Shown here: piece after piece, positions 41,892-50,052 of the stretch
How the letters are laid out: every line of letters starts with the position of its first letter
How positions within the stretch are numbered: the stretch's first letter is position 1
Source of the DNA: DASRBN01 sp035294305
GTDB lineage: Bacteria; Chloroflexota; Ktedonobacteria; Ktedonobacterales; Ktedonobacteraceae
DNA: 64,000 nt
NCBI GenBank assembly: GCA_035294305.1
Contig: DATGLD010000044.1
Span: 18,373 to 82,372 of the forward strand
Direction of reading: 5' to 3'
Position numbers and translations under genes: made by a program
The notes under the pieces: generated by a model
Database searches by the model: none
The model's input: the letters and a program-made list of their open reading frames with translations, nothing else
What the model was told of the DNA's origin: nothing

Positions 41892-42446
41892 ATGCAAGAA
41901 CATATTACAGACAATGCCTGGCTGTATGCATCTCAACGCCGCCTGGACCTGCAAAACCTCGAGTTGATGAGCGACGAGGAGTTCTGGCATTACGCGCGCG
42001 AACGCGCCAATGCTATTTCCGGCGTTTCCCCTGGCGAAGAAACGCGCTCACCACAATATCTCGAATGCAAACTGAGTTGCGGAACATTCCTCATCTCTTT
42101 GCAGTCCGTTTGTGCGGTTCTGGATGCTCCGCGATCCTTTGCCCTGTTACCTGATATTCCACCGTGGATGCTGGGCATTATGATATGGCGCGGTCAGGCT
42201 ATTGCCGTTCTCGATCTGAATGCCTATCTCTGCGAGAACACCGGCCAGCTTGGCCTCGATCCTTCTCCTGGTATGCTGCTTATCGCCAACGATCCACAGC
42301 ATCCCGATGTCAGCGTCGGCCTATTTGTGCATCTCACGGGGGGGATCGATAATCAGGCGTACGAACCTCCCTTGCCCATCATCAATATGCCGATGTTACT
42401 TGCCGATGTCGTGCGGCAGATAGGAACAGCCGCTAATCATGGATGA
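41892..42446 (+). CDS. CheW-like adaptor protein
   Basis: A 184-residue protein. A helical N-terminal extension (about 1-55) precedes a CheW beta-barrel (LSCGTFLISLQSVCAVLD ... PPWMLGIMIWRGQAIAVLDLNAYL). CheW links receptors to CheA kinases. No methyl-accepting receptor is present in this window. Its end overlaps the CheA-like start by eight bases. Confidence 0.85.
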   Translation: MQEHITDNAWLYASQRRLDLQNLELMSDEEFWHYARERANAISGVSPGEETRSPQYLECKLSCGTFLISLQSVCAVLDAPRSFALLPDIPPWMLGIMIWRGQAIAVLDLNAYLCENTGQLGLDPSPGMLLIANDPQHPDVSVGLFVHLTGGIDNQAYEPPLPIINMPMLLADVVRQIGTAANHG

Positions 42447-44802
42447 GGTTTCTCCTTTCTCTGAAGAGAACAAACTTTCGCCTGAAGACCAGGCAGTGCT
42501 GGACGCTTTCCTTGCTATGGAGGACATGGAACCTGTACCGGCCACGGCGGAAGCTACCGCTGCTGCCTCTATTTCCCCATCCCCTGCTCAAACTTCGAAT
42601 CTGTTTTCCACAGAAGAAGACACGCTCGTCCTGTTCGTCACCGAAGCAGATGAAGATATTGGCAGGATGCGCCAGGCCCTCCAGCAATTGGAACACAACC
42701 AGCAGCTAGATTCGCCCGCTTTTACATTGATGCAGCGTGCGGCCCATAAGCTGAAAGGCACGGCAGGCGCAATGGGCTGCAATGCCCTATCCGCCATCGC
42801 CCGCCATATTGAGGTGCTTATCAAGCAAGTTAAGAATCGGGAAATAGCATACGGGACAGGTTTGCTTGCATTGACACATGCGGTACAGGCCCTGGAGACA
42901 ACCCTGGAAAGCGTTGTCTCCGAGGGCAGTGAGAGCCAGCAACCCCTTATTGAACTTGAAGAAGAGTACAGAACCTTGAGCCTGAGCGCCGGCGCAGCTG
43001 GTGTTCCGGTTCAAGAGATAGAGCAACCGGCTATAGCCGCAGGTGGAGGAACTTACCCCACTACTCCGCTCTCCCTCGCCCATATCAATAGTCATCATCT
43101 GGACCAGCTCATGCTGCATACTGAACAGATGCTAGAGTTACAAACACCCTTAGAGAGCGCCCAGCAGCAGGTTGAGGCAGCGCTCTCGGAATTACAGAAT
43201 GCCCAGGCGCGCTTACGCCACCTGGAGGCAATGTATAGTTCTGTCGTTATGAGGGAAGCAAGTACCGCCAGGGGTGTACTTGAAGAGCAGCCAGCGTCCT
43301 CTCTTATAGAGCGTATTCTAAGCGAATCCATCCAGCGTACGGGGCATACGCACAAGTTCAAGGCCACATCATCCTCGCAGCAATTTCCGGTTATGCATGC
43401 ATTGGAAGACTGGGATGAGTTGGAGGTTGACCGCTTTAGCGAAAGCAATGTATTTGCGATTTCGCTCAATGAAGCAATTACCGATGTCGCCATTGCTACT
43501 GCCCAGCTACGCCAGGCGGTTGCGCGACTAAACTCCTTGCTCAAGCAACACAAGGAACAGGCTGCCTACGTCCATAATGATGCGCTCTCGCTGCACACCG
43601 CCCCATTTTCTATCCTTGTGGATCGCCTGAGAAACGCCGCCCGGAGCATCGCAGGGGAAAAACGGACGATCCAGTTTGAAGTCTCCGGCGAGACAACGGA
43701 AATTGACCAGGATATCCTGCATGCGCTGGCAAATCCTTTGCTGGACCTGGTGACCGGGGGCGTACTCGCCAGTGTGACGGCGCAGGTACACACAGCGGAG
43801 GCCGAACAAATTACGCTTGCGGCTTATTCTAGCGACCACGAAGTGGCAATTGAAGCCGGTTTTTCGATGCCCGTACCGGGTGGGATCATTGAGGCACTTA
43901 ACAGTGTCATTGACAATTTATATGGCTCTATCACGCCCCACCGCGACTCAGCGGAAGGCATCGCGTTCCAGATGCGCTTCCCTCGTTCGCGAAGTGCGGT
44001 GCGGGGACTGCTTGTGCGAACCGGTAATCAGTCGGTTGTGGTACCGTTCTCCCAGGTGCATCATATCGACTACAACCAGCACGAAGTTGCCGCGCACTAT
44101 GACCTCAATACGTTGTTGGATTTTCCCGCGACCAGAAGTATCGCGCAAACGATTCACCCCCGGCTGATTCTTGCGCGGCCAGCTATGCAACTGGCAGTGC
44201 AGGTGGACGAGATACTAGGACAGGTGGACCTGGTGATGAGACCACTGGCAGACTATTTGCGGCGACCGGGTATTCTAGGGACAGCTATCGATGGTACGGA
44301 CAATATATTGCTGGTCGTCGATTTACCTGCGCTCATCACCCATAGTGAGAAGGCGCGAAAACAAAAAGAGCCGGTCAAAGTAGCATTGCCCCTACCTCCA
44401 GGGCAAGCCCAAACTCAGAACCATCGAGAACCGGCTTATTCGAAAATCCTGATTGCTGATGATTCTGTCTCCATACGCCAGTCCCTTCGCCAGACCCTGG
44501 GCCGTGCAGGTTATCAATTATACGAAGCTCGTGATGGCATCGAGGCGTTAGAGCTCATCCAGGCGCAATCGCTCGACATACTGTTACTGGATGTGGAGAT
44601 GCCCAACCTGAATGGCTTCGATCTCCTCACCATCATGCACACGAATCCATCGTTCCCCAAACCCAAAACCATCCTGTTAACCTCGCGTTCGGCGGACAAA
44701 CATATACAGCAGGCCTTTGCTCTGGGCGTGTATGATTTCCTCTCCAAACCGTGCCCCGCCGATATATTGCTCAATGCCGTGCAGGCGGCGCTGGACTCAT
44801 AA
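42439..44802 (+). CDS. CheA-like Hpt-CheW-receiver protein with degenerate kinase domain
   Basis: A 787-residue protein. An Hpt domain carries H103 in AAHKLKGTAGAMG. Long helical segments follow (about 215-370). The region where CheA has its HATPase (about 395-520) shows no HNxxDHG N box and no DxGxG or GxGxG boxes. A CheW-like barrel follows (about 520-650, VRGLLVRTGNQSVVVPFSQV). The C-terminal receiver is intact (D718 in LLLDVEMPNLNG, K770 in LSKPC). It looks like PilL/ChpA-type hybrids but probably cannot bind ATP; it may relay phosphate between His103 and Asp718 or act as a scaffold. Confidence 0.85.
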   Translation: MDEVSPFSEENKLSPEDQAVLDAFLAMEDMEPVPATAEATAAASISPSPAQTSNLFSTEEDTLVLFVTEADEDIGRMRQALQQLEHNQQLDSPAFTLMQRAAHKLKGTAGAMGCNALSAIARHIEVLIKQVKNREIAYGTGLLALTHAVQALETTLESVVSEGSESQQPLIELEEEYRTLSLSAGAAGVPVQEIEQPAIAAGGGTYPTTPLSLAHINSHHLDQLMLHTEQMLELQTPLESAQQQVEAALSELQNAQARLRHLEAMYSSVVMREASTARGVLEEQPASSLIERILSESIQRTGHTHKFKATSSSQQFPVMHALEDWDELEVDRFSESNVFAISLNEAITDVAIATAQLRQAVARLNSLLKQHKEQAAYVHNDALSLHTAPFSILVDRLRNAARSIAGEKRTIQFEVSGETTEIDQDILHALANPLLDLVTGGVLASVTAQVHTAEAEQITLAAYSSDHEVAIEAGFSMPVPGGIIEALNSVIDNLYGSITPHRDSAEGIAFQMRFPRSRSAVRGLLVRTGNQSVVVPFSQVHHIDYNQHEVAAHYDLNTLLDFPATRSIAQTIHPRLILARPAMQLAVQVDEILGQVDLVMRPLADYLRRPGILGTAIDGTDNILLVVDLPALITHSEKARKQKEPVKVALPLPPGQAQTQNHREPAYSKILIADDSVSIRQSLRQTLGRAGYQLYEARDGIEALELIQAQSLDILLLDVEMPNLNGFDLLTIMHTNPSFPKPKTILLTSRSADKHIQQAFALGVYDFLSKPCPADILLNAVQAALDS

Positions 44803-44860
44803 TATGATACCAGTAAAGAGTGGGATAGATAGGGGCCATGCACAGAGAGGTTTTTGAGAA

Positions 44861-45264
44861 AGCGTCCAGTCCAGTAGGGGTGGGGGAGCTTGCTCCGCCC
44901 TGGGGGATGGTGGGGCCGATGTGCGATGACCCCGAAGTCTGCCTTTCCCTCGCTCGCTCTCTGACACTTTTTACCGTGAGGGCAGGAGTGGAGTACCCTC
45001 TGGAGGGCGACCACAAGGGCCCCACCCCACAATCACACTGCCTCCGCCCTTACAATGACGACGAGGCTGCTCTGTAGGAGCGTGGAGTCATTGTAGGGGC
45101 GGGAGAGGAGCGGACGAGGGGATGGGACCCTTGTGGTCGCCCTCCGTGGGACAGTACTCGCTTGCTCACCCCAAAAAGTGTCAGGAAGGGAGCTTCCTTC
45201 CAGGGCGGAGCACGCCTCCTCTCCCCTCTACCACCCTGGCTCCCGCCCCTACTGGAAAAGCGCC
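44861..45264. mobile_element. Long-hairpin MITE-like element B
   Basis: An imperfect palindrome of about 400 bases. The outer arms share CCAGTAGGGG (44871-44880 and, inverted, about 45247-45256). The inner arms share GGAGGGCGACCACAAGGG and its inverse, and GACACTTTTT with AAAAAGTGTC. Core sequence matches element A. No clear target duplication was found and there is no coding frame. Confidence 0.6.
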
Positions 45265-45272
45265 TTATAAAT

Positions 45273-45371
45273 ATGACAGCGTACGTGTTACAATATCTCA
45301 GGCATAGCTAAAACGCTACGAGGCCCCTAAAAACAACACAGGCAAATGAATGACAGCGCAACTGTTACAAT
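45273..45371 (+). promoter_or_regulatory. Two 22-base direct repeats before the MerR gene
   Basis: ATGACAGCGTACGTGTTACA-AT (45273-45294) and ATGACAGCGCAACTGTTACA-AT (45350-45371) agree at 19 of 22 positions. They lie 77 bases apart, the second ending 18 bases before the MerR start. They are candidate autoregulatory operators. Confidence 0.5.
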
Positions 45372-45389
45372 GCGCGAGGGGGAATATTC

Positions 45390-46085
45390 ATGTCACAGAA
45401 TAGCAATGAGTTGCATACTATCGATGAACTGGCGCATCTTTCAGGCATGCCCAGCCGCACTATCCGCTTTTATAATACGCAGGGCATGCTGCCACCGCCG
45501 ATCATGCGTGGTCGTGTCGCCTATTACAACCAGGAGCACCTGCTCGTACTGACCATTATCAAAGAACTCAAGGGACAGCAGCAGCTCCCCCTGGAAAGCA
45601 TCAAGCAATTGTTGGAAGTGCGCGCCAGGCATGGCGATGTGCAAATGAACCTGGCGCTCAAGCAGCGCCTGCTGCGTCCCCTGACTTCAAGCGCGCAGGA
45701 AGTGCAGCTCTCGAAAAAGGTCTTGATGCAGCAATCGGGGGCATCCGAAGCGCGGATTGACGAGCTGGTGGGACAGGGATTGCTCTTCCCCACAGAAGCG
45801 GGAGAAGATGGCGAGCCACTCTTTACCGGCGACGATATTCTACTACTCCAGCTTTATGAGCGCCTCGAAGACCTGGGCTTCCCAATCGCCCTTCCCGCGC
45901 TGATCCGCTTTCACCTGCGCCAGCTTGTGCGCAGCGAACTGGCCGCTTTCGCGCAGCACGTGCAGCTTCGCTGGCAGGAAGAGGGTCTATCAGCTGAGCA
46001 GCAGGCCGAGCAATTCGAGGCGATTCTGACTTTGACTGATACGTTGATATCGGTGTTACACCGGAAGATGGTTTACAGCCTCTAG
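45390..46085 (+). CDS. MerR-family transcriptional regulator
   Basis: A 231-residue regulator with an N-terminal MerR winged helix (TIDELAHLSGMPSRTIRFYNTQGMLPPP, first 20 shared with many MerR proteins, then GRVAYYNQEHLLVL) and a dimerisation helix. The C-terminal half (about 110-230) has a second HTH-like segment and helices but no metal cysteines, so the effector is probably not a metal. ATG 45390 with GGGGGAA upstream. Confidence 0.9.
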   Translation: MSQNSNELHTIDELAHLSGMPSRTIRFYNTQGMLPPPIMRGRVAYYNQEHLLVLTIIKELKGQQQLPLESIKQLLEVRARHGDVQMNLALKQRLLRPLTSSAQEVQLSKKVLMQQSGASEARIDELVGQGLLFPTEAGEDGEPLFTGDDILLLQLYERLEDLGFPIALPALIRFHLRQLVRSELAAFAQHVQLRWQEEGLSAEQQAEQFEAILTLTDTLISVLHRKMVYSL

Positions 46086-46086
46086 T

Positions 46087-46482
46087 CTAGGGGGGGAAAT
46101 TAGCTTTCAAGCCCTGAATCCGCTCATAATCTTTTCTGTTGCGACTGAGTAATGTGAGATCATAATACATAGCAGTTGCTGCTATGAGAATATCAGGGTC
46201 ACCGATGAGCAGACCTTTACGTCGCAGGTCACCACGAATATATCCAAATCGCTGCATAATTGAGCGATTGAGGGAGAGGACAGAGATGCCTCGCAAGAAA
46301 TGCCGGAATCCCGCTTCACTTTTCTGAGGATCTCTTCCGTAATAAATGCCCTCGTAGATTTCTCCAAGCGTTATCAGGCTCCCTGCGAGTCCTTCTTGGG
46401 TCAGGGGAATGAGAAGTGCAATAGCCGGTTGTCTTCCTGCCGGGTAGTCAATGACCCAATCGGTATCTACTAAGTATTTCAT
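46087..46482 (-). CDS. vapC: PIN-domain toxin VapC
   Basis: A 131-residue PIN ribonuclease. Acidic catalytic residues are visible: D6 in LVDTDWVIDY, E41 in TLGEIYEG, D97 in IGDPDILIAATA, and D118 after LLSRNRKD. VapC toxins cleave RNA and are held by VapB. It overlaps the upstream antitoxin gene by four bases. Confidence 0.93.
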   Translation of the reverse strand: MKYLVDTDWVIDYPAGRQPAIALLIPLTQEGLAGSLITLGEIYEGIYYGRDPQKSEAGFRHFLRGISVLSLNRSIMQRFGYIRGDLRRKGLLIGDPDILIAATAMYYDLTLLSRNRKDYERIQGLKANFPP

Positions 46483-46778
46483 AATTCAACAGGCGGCTTT
46501 GTCGAAAGCCTGCGGCTTTCATAGATGTCGGCAATCAGCTTATCAGGATCAATAAGACCTTTCCAGCTACCTGCTGATGCAAGAAAAGCTTCATAATCAG
46601 CCTTGCTCTTCTGCTCCTCTATGGGATGTTCTGGAGCCGATGCTACGGGCATTAAAACTGCCACATCCTCGTCATCGCGGCTCAGAATACGCGGTTCCTT
46701 ACTGGCCAGCATTTCATCGACAATACGTATAAGCTCTGGCAACCTGCTGATGTCGATGTGTTTGATTTCTTCTTGCAT
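46479..46778 (-). CDS. vapB: VapB-like antitoxin
   Basis: A 99-residue protein with an N-terminal IDISRLPELIRIVDEML segment and RILSRDDEDVAVLMPV, similar to Phd/YefM-type or AbrB-like antitoxins, and a C-terminal helix-rich toxin-binding part. It precedes and overlaps vapC, as usual for these pairs. The exact antitoxin class is uncertain. Confidence 0.8.
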   Translation of the reverse strand: MQEEIKHIDISRLPELIRIVDEMLASKEPRILSRDDEDVAVLMPVASAPEHPIEEQKSKADYEAFLASAGSWKGLIDPDKLIADIYESRRLSTKPPVEL

Positions 46779-46828
46779 CCTGCCTGCACCTCCTGTTCCT
46801 GGGTTAATTATAGCATATGCTGAACTCT

Positions 46829-47878
46829 CTATCCTTCTATTTTTTCATGCGTTTCCCTGGGCATTTCTTGCCTATCATTTGTACCTGCTTCATCCTTGCC
46901 ATCCGCCGGCTGATTTTCACCATCCTCTTCTTTATGCTCCTCAACTTCAGGCTTGGGCTTTTGCGGAATGCCATAGGTTGCGGCCACAGCCCCTTTTGGA
47001 ACCGGCTTTGAATAGCGGAATACCAGGTAGGTAATAGGAAGCAGGATGATGAAGACCACTAACGAGGTCCATTGCGCCTGTTTCAGACCCCAGTTGAGGC
47101 CCAGGAAGGTGACGACCACGTTATCGCGCACGAAAAAGAGCAGGAATTGTGTGATAACGTAGGCATACAGGTAAATCAGCATCAACACACCGGGCCTGCG
47201 CACGCGATAGGCCAGGTAGAACATCAAGACCATCACCGCGATATTGGAGAGCAGTTCGTAGCCCGCCGCCGGTTGAACAGGCACATTACATGTGTTTGCC
47301 GCGGGATTCAGGCAGGCAAAGCTGTTGGGATTCTGGTAGACGGTTGACCAGGGCAATGTGCTGCGGTAGCCGATGATATCGCCGTTGATCAGGTTGCCGA
47401 TACGCCCGAAGATCTGGCCCACAATCGCGAACAGCACGCCGGCATCGATGGCTACAAGTGGATTGATACGCTCAACGCGCGCGCGCCAGAAAATCGTAGG
47501 AATAACCAGGAAGATAGCGCCGAAGAAGGCCATGCCCCCTTCCCACGTCGCCAGGATATGTTGGGGCTGTATCAGATAATAGGAGAAAAAATTCGGCTGC
47601 TGTACGACGAAGTACAGCCTTCCACCGATCAAACCGGCCACCAGGCACCACCAGAAGATACGGTAAACAATGTTCTGGGTAAGACCCTTGCGTTCCGTAT
47701 AATGCCGAATCGCCCACAGGCCGATCACAATGCCGACAACATACATCAAGCCATACCAGCGCAAAGCCACCGGCCCGATCTGTACAATAACAGGATTGAT
47801 ATTGATATAAATGTATGGGGGGCCAATGCTGAGCCAACCCCAATTAATAATATTGGCTAAGACGAAAGAAGTATGCAT
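46829..47878 (-). CDS. lgt: Prolipoprotein diacylglyceryl transferase
   Basis: A 349-residue membrane enzyme that adds diacylglycerol to lipobox cysteines. The Lgt signature GRIGNLINGDI is at about 158-168, with WEGGMAFFGA at about 112-121. In E. coli-type Lgt the latter reads GGMSFHGG, so the usual His is Phe119 here. Seven membrane helices are followed by a charged C-terminal tail (about 300-349, rich in E, D and K). ATG 47878 was chosen because GGGAG lies upstream; the longer frame begins in a repeat. A NagZ-like lipoprotein is encoded nearby. Confidence 0.92.
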   Translation of the reverse strand: MHTSFVLANIINWGWLSIGPPYIYININPVIVQIGPVALRWYGLMYVVGIVIGLWAIRHYTERKGLTQNIVYRIFWWCLVAGLIGGRLYFVVQQPNFFSYYLIQPQHILATWEGGMAFFGAIFLVIPTIFWRARVERINPLVAIDAGVLFAIVGQIFGRIGNLINGDIIGYRSTLPWSTVYQNPNSFACLNPAANTCNVPVQPAAGYELLSNIAVMVLMFYLAYRVRRPGVLMLIYLYAYVITQFLLFFVRDNVVVTFLGLNWGLKQAQWTSLVVFIILLPITYLVFRYSKPVPKGAVAATYGIPQKPKPEVEEHKEEDGENQPADGKDEAGTNDRQEMPRETHEKIEG

Positions 47879-47914
47879 GAAATGCTCCCATTCTTTACAC
47901 AATCTCCATCTGTA

Positions 47915-47944
47915 GGGGGGCGTAGGGGCCAGATTGATCGCCCC
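47915..47944. repeat. Dispersed GC-rich intergenic repeat (copy 2)
   Basis: Inverted near-copy of 13926-13955 (core GTAGGGGCCAGATTGATC), in the divergent lgt/eamA gap. Confidence 0.6.
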
Positions 47945-48114
47945 GGAGTGGGGCAACCTGCCAATCACTCTAAACGATGGAGAGCTTCTTTATAAACCTA
48001 TCCTTTTACGATCCTGGTACTCCTTATAACGGAAGTGCAAGCAGGAAAGCCACCCCAATATCGTATACTAACTTACGGAATGGCAAACACAAATATCTCA
48101 AAGGCTTTGGCTGC

Positions 48115-49032
48115 ATGCAAACAAGTTCGTCTACACCGCGTCTCATCATCCTGCTCAATTTCGTCGCCATGGTATTGGTTTGGGGATCGTTTCCGGTTGC
48201 CGCTAAAATAGGTGTTGAGCACGCGCCGCCCCTGCTGCTGTCGGGCGTGCGTTTCTCGCTCGCCTTTTGCATTATGGCCCCCGTTGTGCTTCTGCAGCGC
48301 AAAAAGCTAGCGCTAACCTGGCGGCAACATCTGCAGGTGTGTATCATCTCGTTGTTGATGGTTGGTATTCCGGGCAGTATATTTTTTGCCGCCACCCCTT
48401 ATGCGCCCGTCGGAGTGCTGACCGTCATGTGGTCGACCACGCCTATTTTCACCTCCATCTTCACCATACGTGACGCGGGTGAAGTGCGCGGTTGGAAACT
48501 GGTTTCCAGCCTGGCCATAGGTTTGCTGGGGGTATTGATCGTCCTGCTGGGGCATTTTCCATTCCTTTCCGCTCCCAATGGCGGCGCGCAATTATTTGCC
48601 AGCAGCGGCAGCGCCCTGGCCGGCGAACTGGCCGTCCTCGGTTCGGCGGTCATTTATGGATTAGGTATTCGCACGGCGAAGCACAGCAGTCCGGATATTC
48701 CGGTACTGGTACTCACCACCTGGCAGGTCTTTTATAGTGGCGTGTTCCTGCTGCTCATGAGCCTGCTCTTCGAGCGTGGTTATCCATTCGATCCCATGCT
48801 GACGACTTTTGGCGCCCTGCTCTATCTTGCCATCTTCTGCAGCTGCATTAGCTTTTTTCTGACCTTCTGGCTTATTCGTCATATCGGTGCCATTCGCACT
48901 GCCTATGGCGATTTCATCATTCCGGGTGTTACGCTGTTATTGTCATATTTTCTGCTCGGTGAAAGTCTCACCCTGGCGAAAATCATTGGCCTGGCGCTGG
49001 TAATCCTGGGCGTGATTCTGGTGGAAATGTGA
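48115..49032 (+). CDS. EamA (DMT) family transporter
   Basis: A 305-residue protein with ten predicted membrane helices in two EamA repeats (N-terminal LLNFVAMVLVWGSFPVAAKIG and C-terminal AIFCSCISFFLTFWLIRHIG). It exports small metabolites in relatives; substrate unknown. ATG 48115 was chosen because AAAGG lies upstream and the membrane region begins there; 46 upstream codons have no support. Confidence 0.9.
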   Translation: MQTSSSTPRLIILLNFVAMVLVWGSFPVAAKIGVEHAPPLLLSGVRFSLAFCIMAPVVLLQRKKLALTWRQHLQVCIISLLMVGIPGSIFFAATPYAPVGVLTVMWSTTPIFTSIFTIRDAGEVRGWKLVSSLAIGLLGVLIVLLGHFPFLSAPNGGAQLFASSGSALAGELAVLGSAVIYGLGIRTAKHSSPDIPVLVLTTWQVFYSGVFLLLMSLLFERGYPFDPMLTTFGALLYLAIFCSCISFFLTFWLIRHIGAIRTAYGDFIIPGVTLLLSYFLLGESLTLAKIIGLALVILGVILVEM

Positions 49033-49103
49033 TAATGGGATTGGATATAAATGTAGCAAGAGACAGACGGCTTTTAATACCCGATGACTAAGGAGCATAA
49101 AAT

Positions 49104-49566
49104 ATGCCAACGGTAAGAGTCAATGATATTGATATGTATTATGAGATTCACGGCGCAGGCGAGCCGCTGGTTTTGATTGCCGGGCTGAACAGCGATCACG
49201 CGATGTATAGAGGAGTTCTCCCCCAGCTTGCGGCAAAATATCGCGTCATCGCTTTTGACAATCGCGGCGTGGGGCAAACCGATAAGCCGGATATACCCTA
49301 CTCAATCGAAATGATGGCGAACGATACTGCTGGACTACTACAGGCGCTGGATATCACGCGGGCGCATATCCTCGGCACTTCTATGGGAGGGCGCATCGCG
49401 GTGGCTCTCACGCTCAAGCATCCCGATCTGGTCAAAAGCCTGATCCTCGTTTCGACGGTCATGACGATGAAAGGGATTCCGCAGACATGGCGGCCACTTA
49501 TTTTTCATTTTGAGACCCCAGCAATTTGTGGATGCGATATTTAGCTTTTTAGATGCGTTGCTTTGA
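49104..49566 (+). pseudogene. Alpha/beta hydrolase with internal deletion and frameshift
   Basis: The open frame 49104-49544 encodes only the first ~125 residues of an alpha/beta hydrolase: oxyanion region LVLIAGLNSDH, AFDNRGVGQTDKP, and nucleophile elbow GTSMGG. It then jumps. In the next frame, 49524-49566 reads PQQFVDAIFSFLDALL, the typical end of these enzymes after the catalytic His region (FHFE). The lid and catalytic Asp region (about 100 residues) are missing. It is a decayed gene, and its tail overlaps the convergent DinB gene. Confidence 0.75.
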
Positions 49567-50038
49567 CAATGCGTTCGATCTGCTTGACGTGCGGTCGTTC
49601 ATGAGTAGCCAGCCACTGCGCATAGAATAGCACGGTTCGCTCGAGAACCCTTCCCGCTCCTGTCACTGTTGCCGAGCGTTCCCAGGCATCGACCGGTAAG
49701 GATTCGAGAACTGCCAGGAGTTCGGCACGCTGCGTAGCAAAGGCGCGCAACGAGGACGGGAAATCCAGTTCGAGGTAGTTCGTCTGCTTGATCCAGGTGC
49801 GAGGATTGATGGCCCGCAGCGTTGGCCTATCCTCAGTGATGATTGCCACGATGCAGTTGCCCCAGACGTCAGCGCACGCCCGCAGGTGGGCCAGCACCTC
49901 GTTGGCGGACCACTCATCAGGAGTGGGACTCGCCCGCAACGCTTCTGGTGAGAGATCGGTGGTAAGCGCAGCGAGGCGCATTGGTGTGGCTTGCAGCAAG
50001 GTCAGAACCTGCTCAGTCATGAGCGGTTTATCCGGCAT
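49541..50038 (-). CDS. DinB-like four-helix protein
   Basis: A 165-residue protein of the DinB/YfiT superfamily. Helices contain the putative metal histidines in LAHLRACADVW and in WLATHERPHVKQIERI. EWSANEVLAHL is typical of the family. Function is usually a metal-dependent transferase or unknown. It is followed at its 5' side by the CoA-transferase gene, 14 bases away, on the same strand. Confidence 0.88.
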   Translation of the reverse strand: MPDKPLMTEQVLTLLQATPMRLAALTTDLSPEALRASPTPDEWSANEVLAHLRACADVWGNCIVAIITEDRPTLRAINPRTWIKQTNYLELDFPSSLRAFATQRAELLAVLESLPVDAWERSATVTGAGRVLERTVLFYAQWLATHERPHVKQIERIVKATHLKS

Positions 50039-50052
50039 GGAATGTTATCCTT

